DNA of 10,960 nucleotides from DASYTH01 sp035712165 (GTDB lineage Bacteria > Actinomycetota > Actinomycetes > Mycobacteriales > Pseudonocardiaceae): contig NZ_DASTBH010000286.1 of assembly GCF_035712165.1 (NCBI RefSeq), forward strand, positions 1-10,960. The letters run 5' to 3'. The translations under genes and the position numbers were made by a program. This document shows positions 5,794-10,960 of the stretch, one piece after another (position 1 is the stretch's first letter; every line of letters begins with the position of its first letter). The notes beneath the pieces were generated by a model. That model was given only the letters and a program-made list of their open reading frames with translations. It did no database searches and was not told where the DNA came from.

Positions 5794-6900
5794 ATGAGTT
5801 GGGTGCGGGCGATCCGCAGTGGCTGGGTGCTGCGGGGTGAGGTGCCCGGGCCGGATGTGGACGAGTTTGCCGAGCCGGAGCGGGTGGTGGCCGCGCTGGC
5901 GCGCGGTAATGGGCGGACGTTGCTGGCGGTGCAGCATCCGCATCGGACACCTGCGGCGCTGGCGGAGGGGTTGACGCTCGACCAGGCCCTGCCGGCGGCG
6001 CGCGCGACGCTGTCGGTCTTGCGCCGGACGGCATACCGGCAGGCGGACAACATCGTCGCGCCGTACCTGGTGGACGGTCCGGATGGGTCGGTCGCCGGCG
6101 TGCTGTGCATGGTGGGGCTCGACGGCGTGGCGCATGTGGAGGAGGTCTACCCGCAGGTGGTCGCCGAGCGGGCGGCGGTGATCTCCGGGCTGGGCTGCCT
6201 GACTAGCGCCGCGATGCTGGTGCCGGTGCGGGACGGGGACCGGTTGACGGCGGCGGTGCTCGGTGCGATCGAGACGGCGGGCCCGCCTGACGTTTCCACT
6301 GTGGACTCCGGTGGGCGGCGACACCGGGTGTGGGTGAACGGGGATGCGGACCTGTTGGAGGTCGCCGGGGCGGCGCCGCTACTGGTGGCGGACGGCAACC
6401 ACCGGGTGGCGGCGGCGTTGGAGGCGGGGTTGGACGGCCTGCTGGGGCTGGTCACGGCGGGCCCGCGGTTGCGGATCGGGGCGTTTCACCGAGTGCTGGT
6501 GGGCACCGGACTGGGTGCCGCCGCACTCACCCGAGCGTGGCAGGACGTCGGGCTGACGGTGCGGCGGGCAGCCGAGGAGCCGGCGCGCGGGCGGGTGGCG
6601 GTGGACTGCGCGGGCACGACGCTGGTGGTCGAACTGCCGGACACCACCGCTTTCGATCACGAGGTGGTGGAGAGTCTGCTGGTGCACCGGGCGCTGGGGC
6701 TCGACCCGGAGGGGCCGCACCTGCGTCCGCTGCCCGCCGGCCGGCCGGTGCCCGACGACGCCGACGCGGTGCTGCGGATCGCCCCGGTGCCGATGGCCGA
6801 CGTGCTGGCCACGCACGCGGCGGGCGGGCGGATGCCGCGCAAGAGCACCTTCTTCACCCCGAAACCACGCAGCGGACTGGTGCTCGCGGACCTGCCCTGA
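5794..6900 (+). CDS. DUF1015-family protein
   Basis: The 368-residue product belongs to DUF1015, a cytoplasmic family without an agreed biochemical role as far as I know. The evidence is the central LLVADGNHRVAAALEAG motif (D200-G-N-H-R204), matching the family's DGHHR-type signature, and the C-terminal RMPRKSTFFTPKPRSGLVL, matching the MPxKSTYFxPK...GLV ending. The N-terminal quarter is divergent and lacks the usual PYDVI-like opening, so this is an outlying member. No membrane segment or signal peptide is visible. ATG 5794 was chosen over an in-frame GTG at 5728 because a -10 box lies just before it and the upstream residues look non-coding. The TrpB2-type gene follows after 71 bp. In other bacteria I recall DUF1015 beside the serine-pathway genes serA/serC, so a role in serine or phosphoserine metabolism is possible but unproven. 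Confidence 0.8.
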   Translation: MSWVRAIRSGWVLRGEVPGPDVDEFAEPERVVAALARGNGRTLLAVQHPHRTPAALAEGLTLDQALPAARATLSVLRRTAYRQADNIVAPYLVDGPDGSVAGVLCMVGLDGVAHVEEVYPQVVAERAAVISGLGCLTSAAMLVPVRDGDRLTAAVLGAIETAGPPDVSTVDSGGRRHRVWVNGDADLLEVAGAAPLLVADGNHRVAAALEAGLDGLLGLVTAGPRLRIGAFHRVLVGTGLGAAALTRAWQDVGLTVRRAAEEPARGRVAVDCAGTTLVVELPDTTAFDHEVVESLLVHRALGLDPEGPHLRPLPAGRPVPDDADAVLRIAPVPMADVLATHAAGGRMPRKSTFFTPKPRSGLVLADLP

Positions 6901-6959
6901 GCGATCTTGCCGGAACAAGGGCTTGTGGTTCGAGGGCGGCGTGACCTGACCGGCATCAC

Positions 6960-6965
6960 TACTGT
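6960..6965 (+). promoter_or_regulatory. -10 box of the trpB2-type gene (probable leaderless start)
   Basis: TACTGT begins 12 bp before ATG 6972, the same spacing as TACCGT before 3131 and 5794. No good -35 box is seen 16-18 bp upstream (GTGACC at 6941 is too close). There is no Shine-Dalgarno motif before the ATG. The gene may have its own promoter despite only 71 bp to the upstream gene. Confidence 0.42.
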
Positions 6966-6971
6966 GGCCGG

Positions 6972-8333
6972 ATGACCGAGCGAACGAAGTACCTGCTCGA
7001 CGAGTCGGACCTGCCTACCACCTGGTACAACATCGTGCCTGACCTGCCGGCGCCGCCCCCGCCGCCGCTGCATCCGGGGACCGGGCAGCCGGTCGGCCCG
7101 GACGATCTCGCGCCGCTGTTCCCGCAGGCGCTGATCGGCCAGGAGGTGAGCACCGAGCGGTTCGTCGACATCCCGGGCGAGGTCCTGGACGTCTACCGGC
7201 TCTGGCGGCCGTCGCCGCTGTACCGAGCCCGCCGGCTGGAGCGCGCGCTGGGCACCCCGGCGCGGATCTACTACAAGTACGAGGGCGTGAGCCCGGTCGG
7301 TTCGCACAAGCCGAACACCGCCGTGCCGCAGGCGTTCTACAACGCGCGCGAGGGCGTCACGAAGCTGACCACGGAGACCGGCGCCGGCCAGTGGGGTAGC
7401 GCGCTCGCGTTCGCCAGCGCGCAGTTCGGTCTGGACTGCGAGGTGTGGCAGGTGCGCGCCTCCTACGACCAGAAGCCGTACCGCAAGATCATGATGGAGG
7501 TGTACGGCGCGACCGTGCACCCCAGCCCGTCCGACCGCACCGCGTCCGGCCGGGCGGTGCTCGCGGAGCACCCGGACTCGACCGGCAGCCTGGGGATCGC
7601 GATCAGCGAGGCGGTGGAGATGGCCGCCGCCGACCCGAACACCCGCTACGCGCTGGGCAGCGTGCTGAACCACGTGCTGATGCACCAGACGGTGATCGGC
7701 GAGGAAGCGATCCGGCAGTTCGAGCTGGCCGGGGACAGGCCGGATGTGATCGTGGGCTGCACCGGCGGCGGGTCGAACTTCGGCGGGCTGGTCTTCCCGT
7801 TCCTGCGGGAGAAGCTGGCCGGCCGGATCGCCCCCACGATCCGGGCGGTGGAGCCGGCGGCCTGCCCGTCGTTCACCCGCGGGGTCTACGCCTACGACTT
7901 CGGTGACACCGCGGGCCTGACCCCGCTGCTCAAGATGCACACACTCGGCCACGGGTTCATCCCGGACCCGATCCATGCCGGCGGGCTGCGCTACCACGGC
8001 ATGTCGCCGCTGCTGTCGCACATCGTGGCTTTGGGACTCGTCGACGCGGTGGCGGTGCCGCAGAGCGAGTGCTTCGCGGCCGGCGTCCGGTTCGCCCGGG
8101 CGGAGGGCATCCTGCCGGCCCCCGAACCGACCCACGCGCTGGCCGAATGCATCCGGGAAGCCTTGCGCTGCAAGGAGTCCGGCGAGGAGAAGGTGATCCT
8201 GACGGCGCTGTGCGGGCACGCCCACCTCGACCTGCCGGCCTACGCCAGCTATCTGGCCGGCGAGATGGTGGACCGCGAGCTTGCCCCGCACGAGTTGGAA
8301 GAAGCGCTGAAGGGCCTGCCGAGCATGACATAG
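6972..8333 (+). CDS. TrpB2-type tryptophan synthase beta-like PLP enzyme
   Basis: TrpB joins indole and serine to make tryptophan using pyridoxal phosphate. At 453 residues, with an N-terminal extension (YLLDESDLPTTWYNIVPDLP), this is the TrpB2 subfamily, longer than canonical TrpB (about 400). The PLP lysine is K113 in GSHKPNTA, the catalytic glutamate is E135 in ETGAGQWG, and the phosphate-binding loop is CTGGGSNFGG (263-272). All key residues are present, so it should be active. TrpB2 enzymes usually act without TrpA, taking free indole; some archaeal ones prefer O-phosphoserine. There is no trpA, trpC or other tryptophan gene nearby, so this is an orphan copy, possibly an indole-salvage enzyme, with DUF1015 as its only close neighbour. 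The start is set by a -10 box 12 bp upstream and the conserved N-terminal residues. Confidence 0.92.
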   Translation: MTERTKYLLDESDLPTTWYNIVPDLPAPPPPPLHPGTGQPVGPDDLAPLFPQALIGQEVSTERFVDIPGEVLDVYRLWRPSPLYRARRLERALGTPARIYYKYEGVSPVGSHKPNTAVPQAFYNAREGVTKLTTETGAGQWGSALAFASAQFGLDCEVWQVRASYDQKPYRKIMMEVYGATVHPSPSDRTASGRAVLAEHPDSTGSLGIAISEAVEMAAADPNTRYALGSVLNHVLMHQTVIGEEAIRQFELAGDRPDVIVGCTGGGSNFGGLVFPFLREKLAGRIAPTIRAVEPAACPSFTRGVYAYDFGDTAGLTPLLKMHTLGHGFIPDPIHAGGLRYHGMSPLLSHIVALGLVDAVAVPQSECFAAGVRFARAEGILPAPEPTHALAECIREALRCKESGEEKVILTALCGHAHLDLPAYASYLAGEMVDRELAPHELEEALKGLPSMT

Positions 8334-8338
8334 ATAGC

Positions 8339-8352
8339 TGCCCGATCGGGCA
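8339..8352. repeat. 14-bp perfect palindrome between the trpB2-type gene and the unknown cluster
   Basis: TGCCCGATCGGGCA is perfectly symmetric and starts 5 bases after the TAG stop of the upstream gene. It may be an operator for the following cluster, or as RNA a 5-bp stem with a GATC loop followed by AAAAC. There is no T-run, so terminator function is weakly supported. Confidence 0.4.
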
Positions 8353-8438
8353 AAACTTGTATCCACGGAGGTCGGCGACGGCTCCTTCAGATGAGGGCGC
8401 CTGCATCCGGGCGGGCGCCAGTACCTGGTAGGGATGCC

Positions 8439-8783
8439 ATGGCGCTACGTGTCGGCAGCTACGAGGTGGATGGCCGGACCGACCCGCACCCGCTCGCCGG
8501 GGTGCGTCCCGACTTCACCGTCTGGGACGGTCCGGTGCGGGACGGTCTGCTCGGGTTCCGCGACGTCTGTTTCAGCGGCGGTGGCCAGGACCGGCGGGCC
8601 GCACTGTTCGCCGGTTATGCCGGCGGGCTGCGGGACACCTTCGCCGGCCTGTTCGACATGTCCGCCGAGCAGGCCTGGGCGGAGGCCAACGAGCTGGTGG
8701 AGAGCCCGGATGTGTACTGGGTTTCGTTGCGAGTGGATCCTTCCGGGGGGCGGACGTTCTATCGAGCCAGCGGTTCGTGCTGA
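8439..8783 (+). CDS. Hypothetical protein, first gene of an unknown coupled cluster
   Basis: I do not recognise this 114-residue soluble protein. It has no signal peptide or membrane helix. The N-terminal part (VGSYEVDG...VRPDFTVWDGPV) looks beta-rich. The middle (QDRRAALFAGYAGGLRDTFAGLF, then SAEQAWAEANELVES) looks like two amphipathic helices, and a short beta end follows (VYWVSLRVDPSG). One cysteine is near residue 47 and one is the last residue. ATG 8439 is preceded by AGGGA (8430-8434), a weak ribosome site; an in-frame ATG at 8391 would add 16 Ala/Pro/Arg-rich residues and is less likely. Its TGA overlaps the ATG of the next gene (TGATG at 8781-8785), so the two products are probably made together and may form a complex. 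Codon use is typical of the neighbours, which supports a real gene. Confidence 0.72.
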   Translation: MALRVGSYEVDGRTDPHPLAGVRPDFTVWDGPVRDGLLGFRDVCFSGGGQDRRAALFAGYAGGLRDTFAGLFDMSAEQAWAEANELVESPDVYWVSLRVDPSGGRTFYRASGSC

Positions 8784-9706
8784 TGAGCTTGTCCCTTTCC
8801 GACATCGACTGGCGGGTGGCCGTGCCCGACGTCCCGGCCGAGCTGCCGGTGGCCACCGTGGCCACACCGTCCTACGAGGAGCGTCTGCACGCGGTGCGGA
8901 CCCTGCACGAGCGCTTCACGCTCGGCGCCACGGTGGAGATCGACCTGCCCGAGGGTGTCGCGCACGCGAGCGACCGCGGCGAGGTCCAGTTCTTCGCCGC
9001 CAGCGGCGCGGTCCGGGCCCGCGATGCGCGGGTGTGCCGGGCGTTTCCGGACCAGCGCCGGCTGTGGGACGACGTCGAGGAGGTCATCGACGGCACCGAG
9101 CGGCGGTTCGTGCTGGGCGAGCACACCAGCGCGATGCTGTTCCAGGACGCCGGCGAGCTGCTCCGGGCGGCCCGGCTGCTTCCGGACGGGCTCGGCGACG
9201 TGGACGTGGTGCTGGACGAGTGGATCAAACTCGACGAGTCGGGCGCGGAGCTCGACCGCGGCCCGGGACGCGCCGTGGTGCGGGCGCCGTACTCGGTGGA
9301 CGGGGTCCCGTTCATCGGCGCGGGCGCCAAGACCCGGCTGGCCTACGAGCCGGTCGGCGGCCGGTTGGCGCTGGCCCGGATCTTCCATGTGCACCGCCCG
9401 GTGGTCGAGGTGGCGCTGGTGCGCACCGGCGGTACGGAGCGGGCGCTGACCGGCCTGCTGCGCGATCCGGTCCTGGCCGGGCATCAGCAGGCGGGCGGTC
9501 GGGTGGCGGTCACCCGGATCCAGGTGGGGCTGCTGGCCCTGCCGGCCGTGGTGGCGCAGCGGCTCGTGGCGCCGGCCGTCGCGGTGGCCGGGGTGTTGCA
9601 GGGCGCCGGGGACGACGCCGAAGTTCCGTTCGCCCGCTACTACCAGGCCGTGTCGGCGGCCGCGCTGCGCCGGGTCGGGCTGGCCGCCGCGCACCTGCCG
9701 CACTGA
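8783..9706 (+). CDS. Hypothetical protein, second gene of an unknown coupled cluster
   Basis: This 307-residue protein is unrecognised. ATG 8783 shares a base with the TGA of the preceding gene (TGATG), implying translational coupling; GTG 8777 is an alternative start. There is no signal peptide. The N-terminal half mixes a helix (YEERLHAVRTLHERF) and beta strands (ATVEIDLPEG, GEVQFFAASGAVRA). The centre has RAPYSVDGVPFIGAGAKTRL (GVPFIGAGAK at 174-183). A V(D/N)GVP-hGxGAK turn before beta strands recalls PepSY-like or YycH-like beta domains, but this is only a resemblance. The last third is small, hydrophobic and helical (LLALPAVVAQRLVAPAVAVAGVL); it could be a buried helix pair or a membrane hairpin. 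Its TGA (9704-9706) overlaps the GAGGGAG ribosome site of the third start at 9717. Confidence 0.75.
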   Translation: MSLSLSDIDWRVAVPDVPAELPVATVATPSYEERLHAVRTLHERFTLGATVEIDLPEGVAHASDRGEVQFFAASGAVRARDARVCRAFPDQRRLWDDVEEVIDGTERRFVLGEHTSAMLFQDAGELLRAARLLPDGLGDVDVVLDEWIKLDESGAELDRGPGRAVVRAPYSVDGVPFIGAGAKTRLAYEPVGGRLALARIFHVHRPVVEVALVRTGGTERALTGLLRDPVLAGHQQAGGRVAVTRIQVGLLALPAVVAQRLVAPAVAVAGVLQGAGDDAEVPFARYYQAVSAAALRRVGLAAAHLPH

Positions 9707-9716
9707 GGGAGCTCAC

Positions 9717-9896
9717 ATGACCGAGTTGGCGAGCCTTGCCGAGATCATCGCGCGGGATCTGGGTTCCTTCGCCGTCAATCCGATCGGGATCAGTCCGCGA
9801 CCGGCGGCTGCAGGCCGTCGTGCAGCACCGCGAACACCATCTGGTGCAGCGCCGGATCGTCGGGTCGCTGCAGCAGGGCCGTGGTGGCGCCGGTGA
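9717..9896 (+). pseudogene. Probable truncated third gene of the unknown cluster
   Basis: ATG 9717 has a strong ribosome site, GAGGGAG (9705-9711), five bases upstream and overlapping the previous stop, so it is placed like a genuine coupled third gene. The frame gives 59 residues. The first 25 codons (MTELASLAEIIARDLG and on) have G or C at 21 of 25 third positions. From 9792 on, only 15 of 34 codons do, and the translation becomes an Arg/Ala/Pro jumble. The change coincides with the stop codon of the convergent tetR gene (9790-9792), whose codons run on the opposite strand. The simplest reading is that a longer gene was cut when this segment was joined to tetR. A genuine 59-residue protein overlapping tetR is the alternative. 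Function is unknown. Confidence 0.6.
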
Positions 9897-10404
9897 ACAA
9901 CGCCATCACCGCGGCGATGTCGACGTCGTCGCGCACCCCGCCGGCCTGCTGAGCCCGCTCCAGCAGCGTCTGCCCGGCCTCGTACAGGGCCTGCTTGGCG
10001 GAGGTGATCAGCCCCGGCGCCGCCAGGCCGGTGCCGGCCAGCGCGTCGGCCAGGTCCTTGGACGACTGGGCCCCGGTGATCAGCAGGCGCAGGAAGTCGA
10101 AGAACGCCGCGCCGGCGTCGCCGGCGGTGGCCAGCGACCTGGCGTGTTCGACGAACCGGGTCAGCCGGTCCAGGATGACCGCCTCGAACAGGGCTTCCTT
10201 GGTGGGGAAGTGCCGGTAGACGGTGCCCGCGCCGACGCCGGCCCGGCGGGCGATGTCGTCCAGCGGAACGGCGAGTCCCTCGGCCGCGAAGGCCTCCTGC
10301 GCCGCCGCCAGCACCCGCGCCCGGTTGCGTGCGGCATCGGCCCGCAGCGGTCGCGTTGACAAGCGGGGCGCGCGTTCCGTATCTTCGGGCTTATCCGGGT
10401 CCAT
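9790..10404 (-). CDS. TetR-family transcriptional regulator
   Basis: This 204-residue protein is a TetR-type repressor: an N-terminal DNA-binding domain and a helical ligand-binding, dimerising C-terminal domain. After a charged, disordered-looking N-terminus (residues 1-20), the domain runs RNRARVLAAAQEAFAAEGL, then the recognition region LDDIARRAGVGAGTVYRHFPTKEALFEAV. The C-terminal half (FFDFLRLLITGAQSSKDLADALAG) resembles SbtR-like actinobacterial TetR regulators; the ligand is unknown. The ATG at 10404 follows a perfect TATAAT with seven bases between and no Shine-Dalgarno motif, so the mRNA is probably leaderless. Upstream in-frame starts lie inside the divergent gene and are rejected. 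It faces away from the NTF2-like gene at 10428, its most likely target, and may also repress itself. Its end is convergent with the unknown cluster. Confidence 0.92.
   Translation of the reverse strand: MDPDKPEDTERAPRLSTRPLRADAARNRARVLAAAQEAFAAEGLAVPLDDIARRAGVGAGTVYRHFPTKEALFEAVILDRLTRFVEHARSLATAGDAGAAFFDFLRLLITGAQSSKDLADALAGTGLAAPGLITSAKQALYEAGQTLLERAQQAGGVRDDVDIAAVMALFTGATTALLQRPDDPALHQMVFAVLHDGLQPPVAD
10356..10385 (+). promoter_or_regulatory. Promoter of the NTF2-like gene, inside the 5' end of tetR
   Basis: TTGACA (10356-10361), a perfect -35, is followed after 18 bp by TATCTT (10380-10385). Transcription would start near 10392, giving a leader of about 36 bases. The promoter lies within the first codons of the opposing tetR gene, so TetR bound between 10356 and 10417 could block both directions. 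CGTTCCG occurs as a direct repeat at 10373-10379 and 10405-10411, 32 bp apart (about three helical turns), and is a candidate recognition element. Confidence 0.6.
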
Positions 10405-10411
10405 CGTTCCG

Positions 10412-10417
10412 ATTATA
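10412..10417 (-). promoter_or_regulatory. TATAAT -10 box of the tetR gene
   Basis: On the minus strand a perfect consensus TATAAT spans 10417 to 10412, with seven bases (CGGAACG) before the ATG at 10404. The predicted transcription start is at or next to the start codon. The -35 region is weak (GGGTGC around 10440-10435). The box abuts the AGGAGG ribosome site of the divergent gene, sharing base 10417. Confidence 0.65.
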
Positions 10418-10422
10418 GGAGG
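10417..10422 (+). promoter_or_regulatory. Strong ribosome binding site fixing the NTF2-like gene start
   Basis: AGGAGG with a 5-base spacer to GTG 10428 is an almost ideal Shine-Dalgarno site and decides the start. This gene is thus translated from a leader, unlike its divergent partner. Confidence 0.8.
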
Positions 10423-10427
10423 CCGTC

Positions 10428-10886
10428 GTGTCCCGCACCCCCCGAGAGATCGCCGAACTGACCCGCAAAATGGTGGAGGGCAACGCAGGCATCGAGTTCG
10501 CCGAACTGTTCGCCCCGGACGGGGTGATGGAGTTCCCGTTCTTCGTTCCCGGGTTCCAGTCCAGGCTGGAGGGGCAGGACACCATCCGGGAGTTCTACAA
10601 GGCACGCGCCGACATGCGCGGGATGTTCGACATGCATGAGGTCACCCAGGTCGTGTATGAGACCGACGACCCGGAGGTGGTGATCACCGAGATCGAACAT
10701 CACGGCGTCTCCCGGGTCACCGACGCGCCGTACCGGATGCTGGCGCTGGGGGTCATCCGGGTGCGGGACGGCAAGATCGTGCACTACCGCGACTTCATGA
10801 ACCCGCTCACGCTGGCCGAACTCGTCGGCCGGATGCCCGACCTGATCGCCGCCGTCAGTGCGACCGGAACAGGTGCCGCGCGATGA
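10428..10886 (+). CDS. NTF2-like / SnoaL-like (PhzA/PhzB-type) protein
   Basis: The 152-residue product has the alpha+beta cone fold of the NTF2-like superfamily: N-terminal helix REIAELTRKMVEGN, then FAELFAPDGVMEFPFF, then RLEGQDTIREFYKARADM, then strands ending IRVRDGKIVHYRDFMNPL. The order FAPDG...P.F..RLEG..TIREF is close to the PhzA/PhzB-type group. Family members include isomerases, cyclases and dehydratases of small hydrophobic molecules and many proteins of unknown role, so the reaction cannot be named. No signal peptide is seen. GTG 10428 is set by the AGGAGG site. The gene is divergent from tetR, which likely controls it. Its last 32 bases overlap the 3' end of the minus-strand acyl-CoA dehydrogenase gene. 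Confidence 0.85.
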   Translation: MSRTPREIAELTRKMVEGNAGIEFAELFAPDGVMEFPFFVPGFQSRLEGQDTIREFYKARADMRGMFDMHEVTQVVYETDDPEVVITEIEHHGVSRVTDAPYRMLALGVIRVRDGKIVHYRDFMNPLTLAELVGRMPDLIAAVSATGTGAAR

Positions 10887-10960
10887 TCTCGCGCTGGATC
10901 TCGGTCGCGCCCTCGTAGATCCGCGGGCCGCGCACCTCGCGGTAGAGGTGCTCCAGCAGG
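10855..10960 (-). CDS. Acyl-CoA dehydrogenase, C-terminal end (5' part outside window)
   Basis: Only the last 34 residues and the stop (TGA, 10857-10855) are inside the window. The minus strand reads YREVRGPRIYEGATEIQREI and then IARHLFRSH-stop. This is the C-terminal signature of the FAD-dependent acyl-CoA dehydrogenase family: IYEGxTEIQR contains the glutamate that serves as catalytic base in medium- and short-chain members (YEG). The enzyme would oxidise an acyl-CoA to its enoyl-CoA in fatty-acid or branched-chain breakdown, or in a biosynthetic pathway. The gene converges on the NTF2-like gene and overlaps it by 32 bases. Substrate and full length cannot be judged. Confidence 0.88.
   Translation of the reverse strand, partial: LLEHLYREVRGPRIYEGATEIQREIIARHLFRSH

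Noticed and set aside
6657..8366. Minus-strand 569-codon frame opposite trpB2 and the end of the DUF1015 gene
   Set aside because: Antisense shadow; the plus strand carries all TrpB2 catalytic motifs in frame.
8434..9720. Plus-strand 428-codon frame from ATG 8434
   Set aside because: Arg/Gly-rich shadow; the overlapping TGATG-coupled genes at 8439 and 8783 have natural composition and ordered starts.
1..10960. CRISPR array, insertion sequence, tRNA/rRNA gene or prophage
   Set aside because: No regularly spaced repeats, transposase or integrase motifs, terminal inverted repeats or cloverleaf-like sequence were seen on either strand.

Overview
This is a high-GC chromosomal window with actinobacterial character. 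Third codon positions are mostly G or C, GTG starts are common, the scpA-scpB-rluB core has actinobacterial form, and several genes appear to be leaderless. The family cannot be fixed from sequence alone; a Micromonosporaceae-like genome is a guess. The order changes from a conserved housekeeping block to accessory genes.

Region 1 (1-1872) is the end of scpA, then scpB and rluB, overlapping and translationally coupled: chromosome condensation plus a ribosomal pseudouridine synthase. In many Actinomycetota cmk and der follow rluB; here they do not. Region 2 (1892-4609) holds two major facilitator (MFS) exporters. The first is split by one in-frame TGA where its family has Trp. The second, a 14-helix DHA2-type drug exporter, is preceded by a MerR-type promoter: a perfect 9-bp dyad in a 19-bp spacer, with a probable leaderless GTG start. 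No merR gene is in the window. Region 3 (4610-5793) has a secreted, proline-tract, four-cysteine protein of unknown function behind a 5' hairpin, then about 380 bp without a convincing gene.

Region 4 (5794-8333) has a DUF1015-family protein followed by an orphan TrpB2-type tryptophan synthase beta chain, each with a start 12 bp after the first base of a TANNNT box. Region 5 (8439-9896) is a tightly coupled cluster of unrecognised genes (114 aa, 307 aa, then a third start). The third gene loses its coding character after about 25 codons, exactly where the convergent tetR gene ends, so the cluster looks amputated. Region 6 (9790-10960) is a tetR regulator divergent from an NTF2/SnoaL-like gene, with promoters, start and ribosome site packed into about 70 bp. 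The 3' end of a minus-strand acyl-CoA dehydrogenase gene overlaps the end of the NTF2-like gene.

The points most worth following are the MerR-type promoter without its regulator, the DUF1015-TrpB2 pair (a possible phosphoserine link), the truncated unknown cluster and the Trp-to-TGA transporter. All functional assignments rest on motif recognition by eye; no database search was possible.
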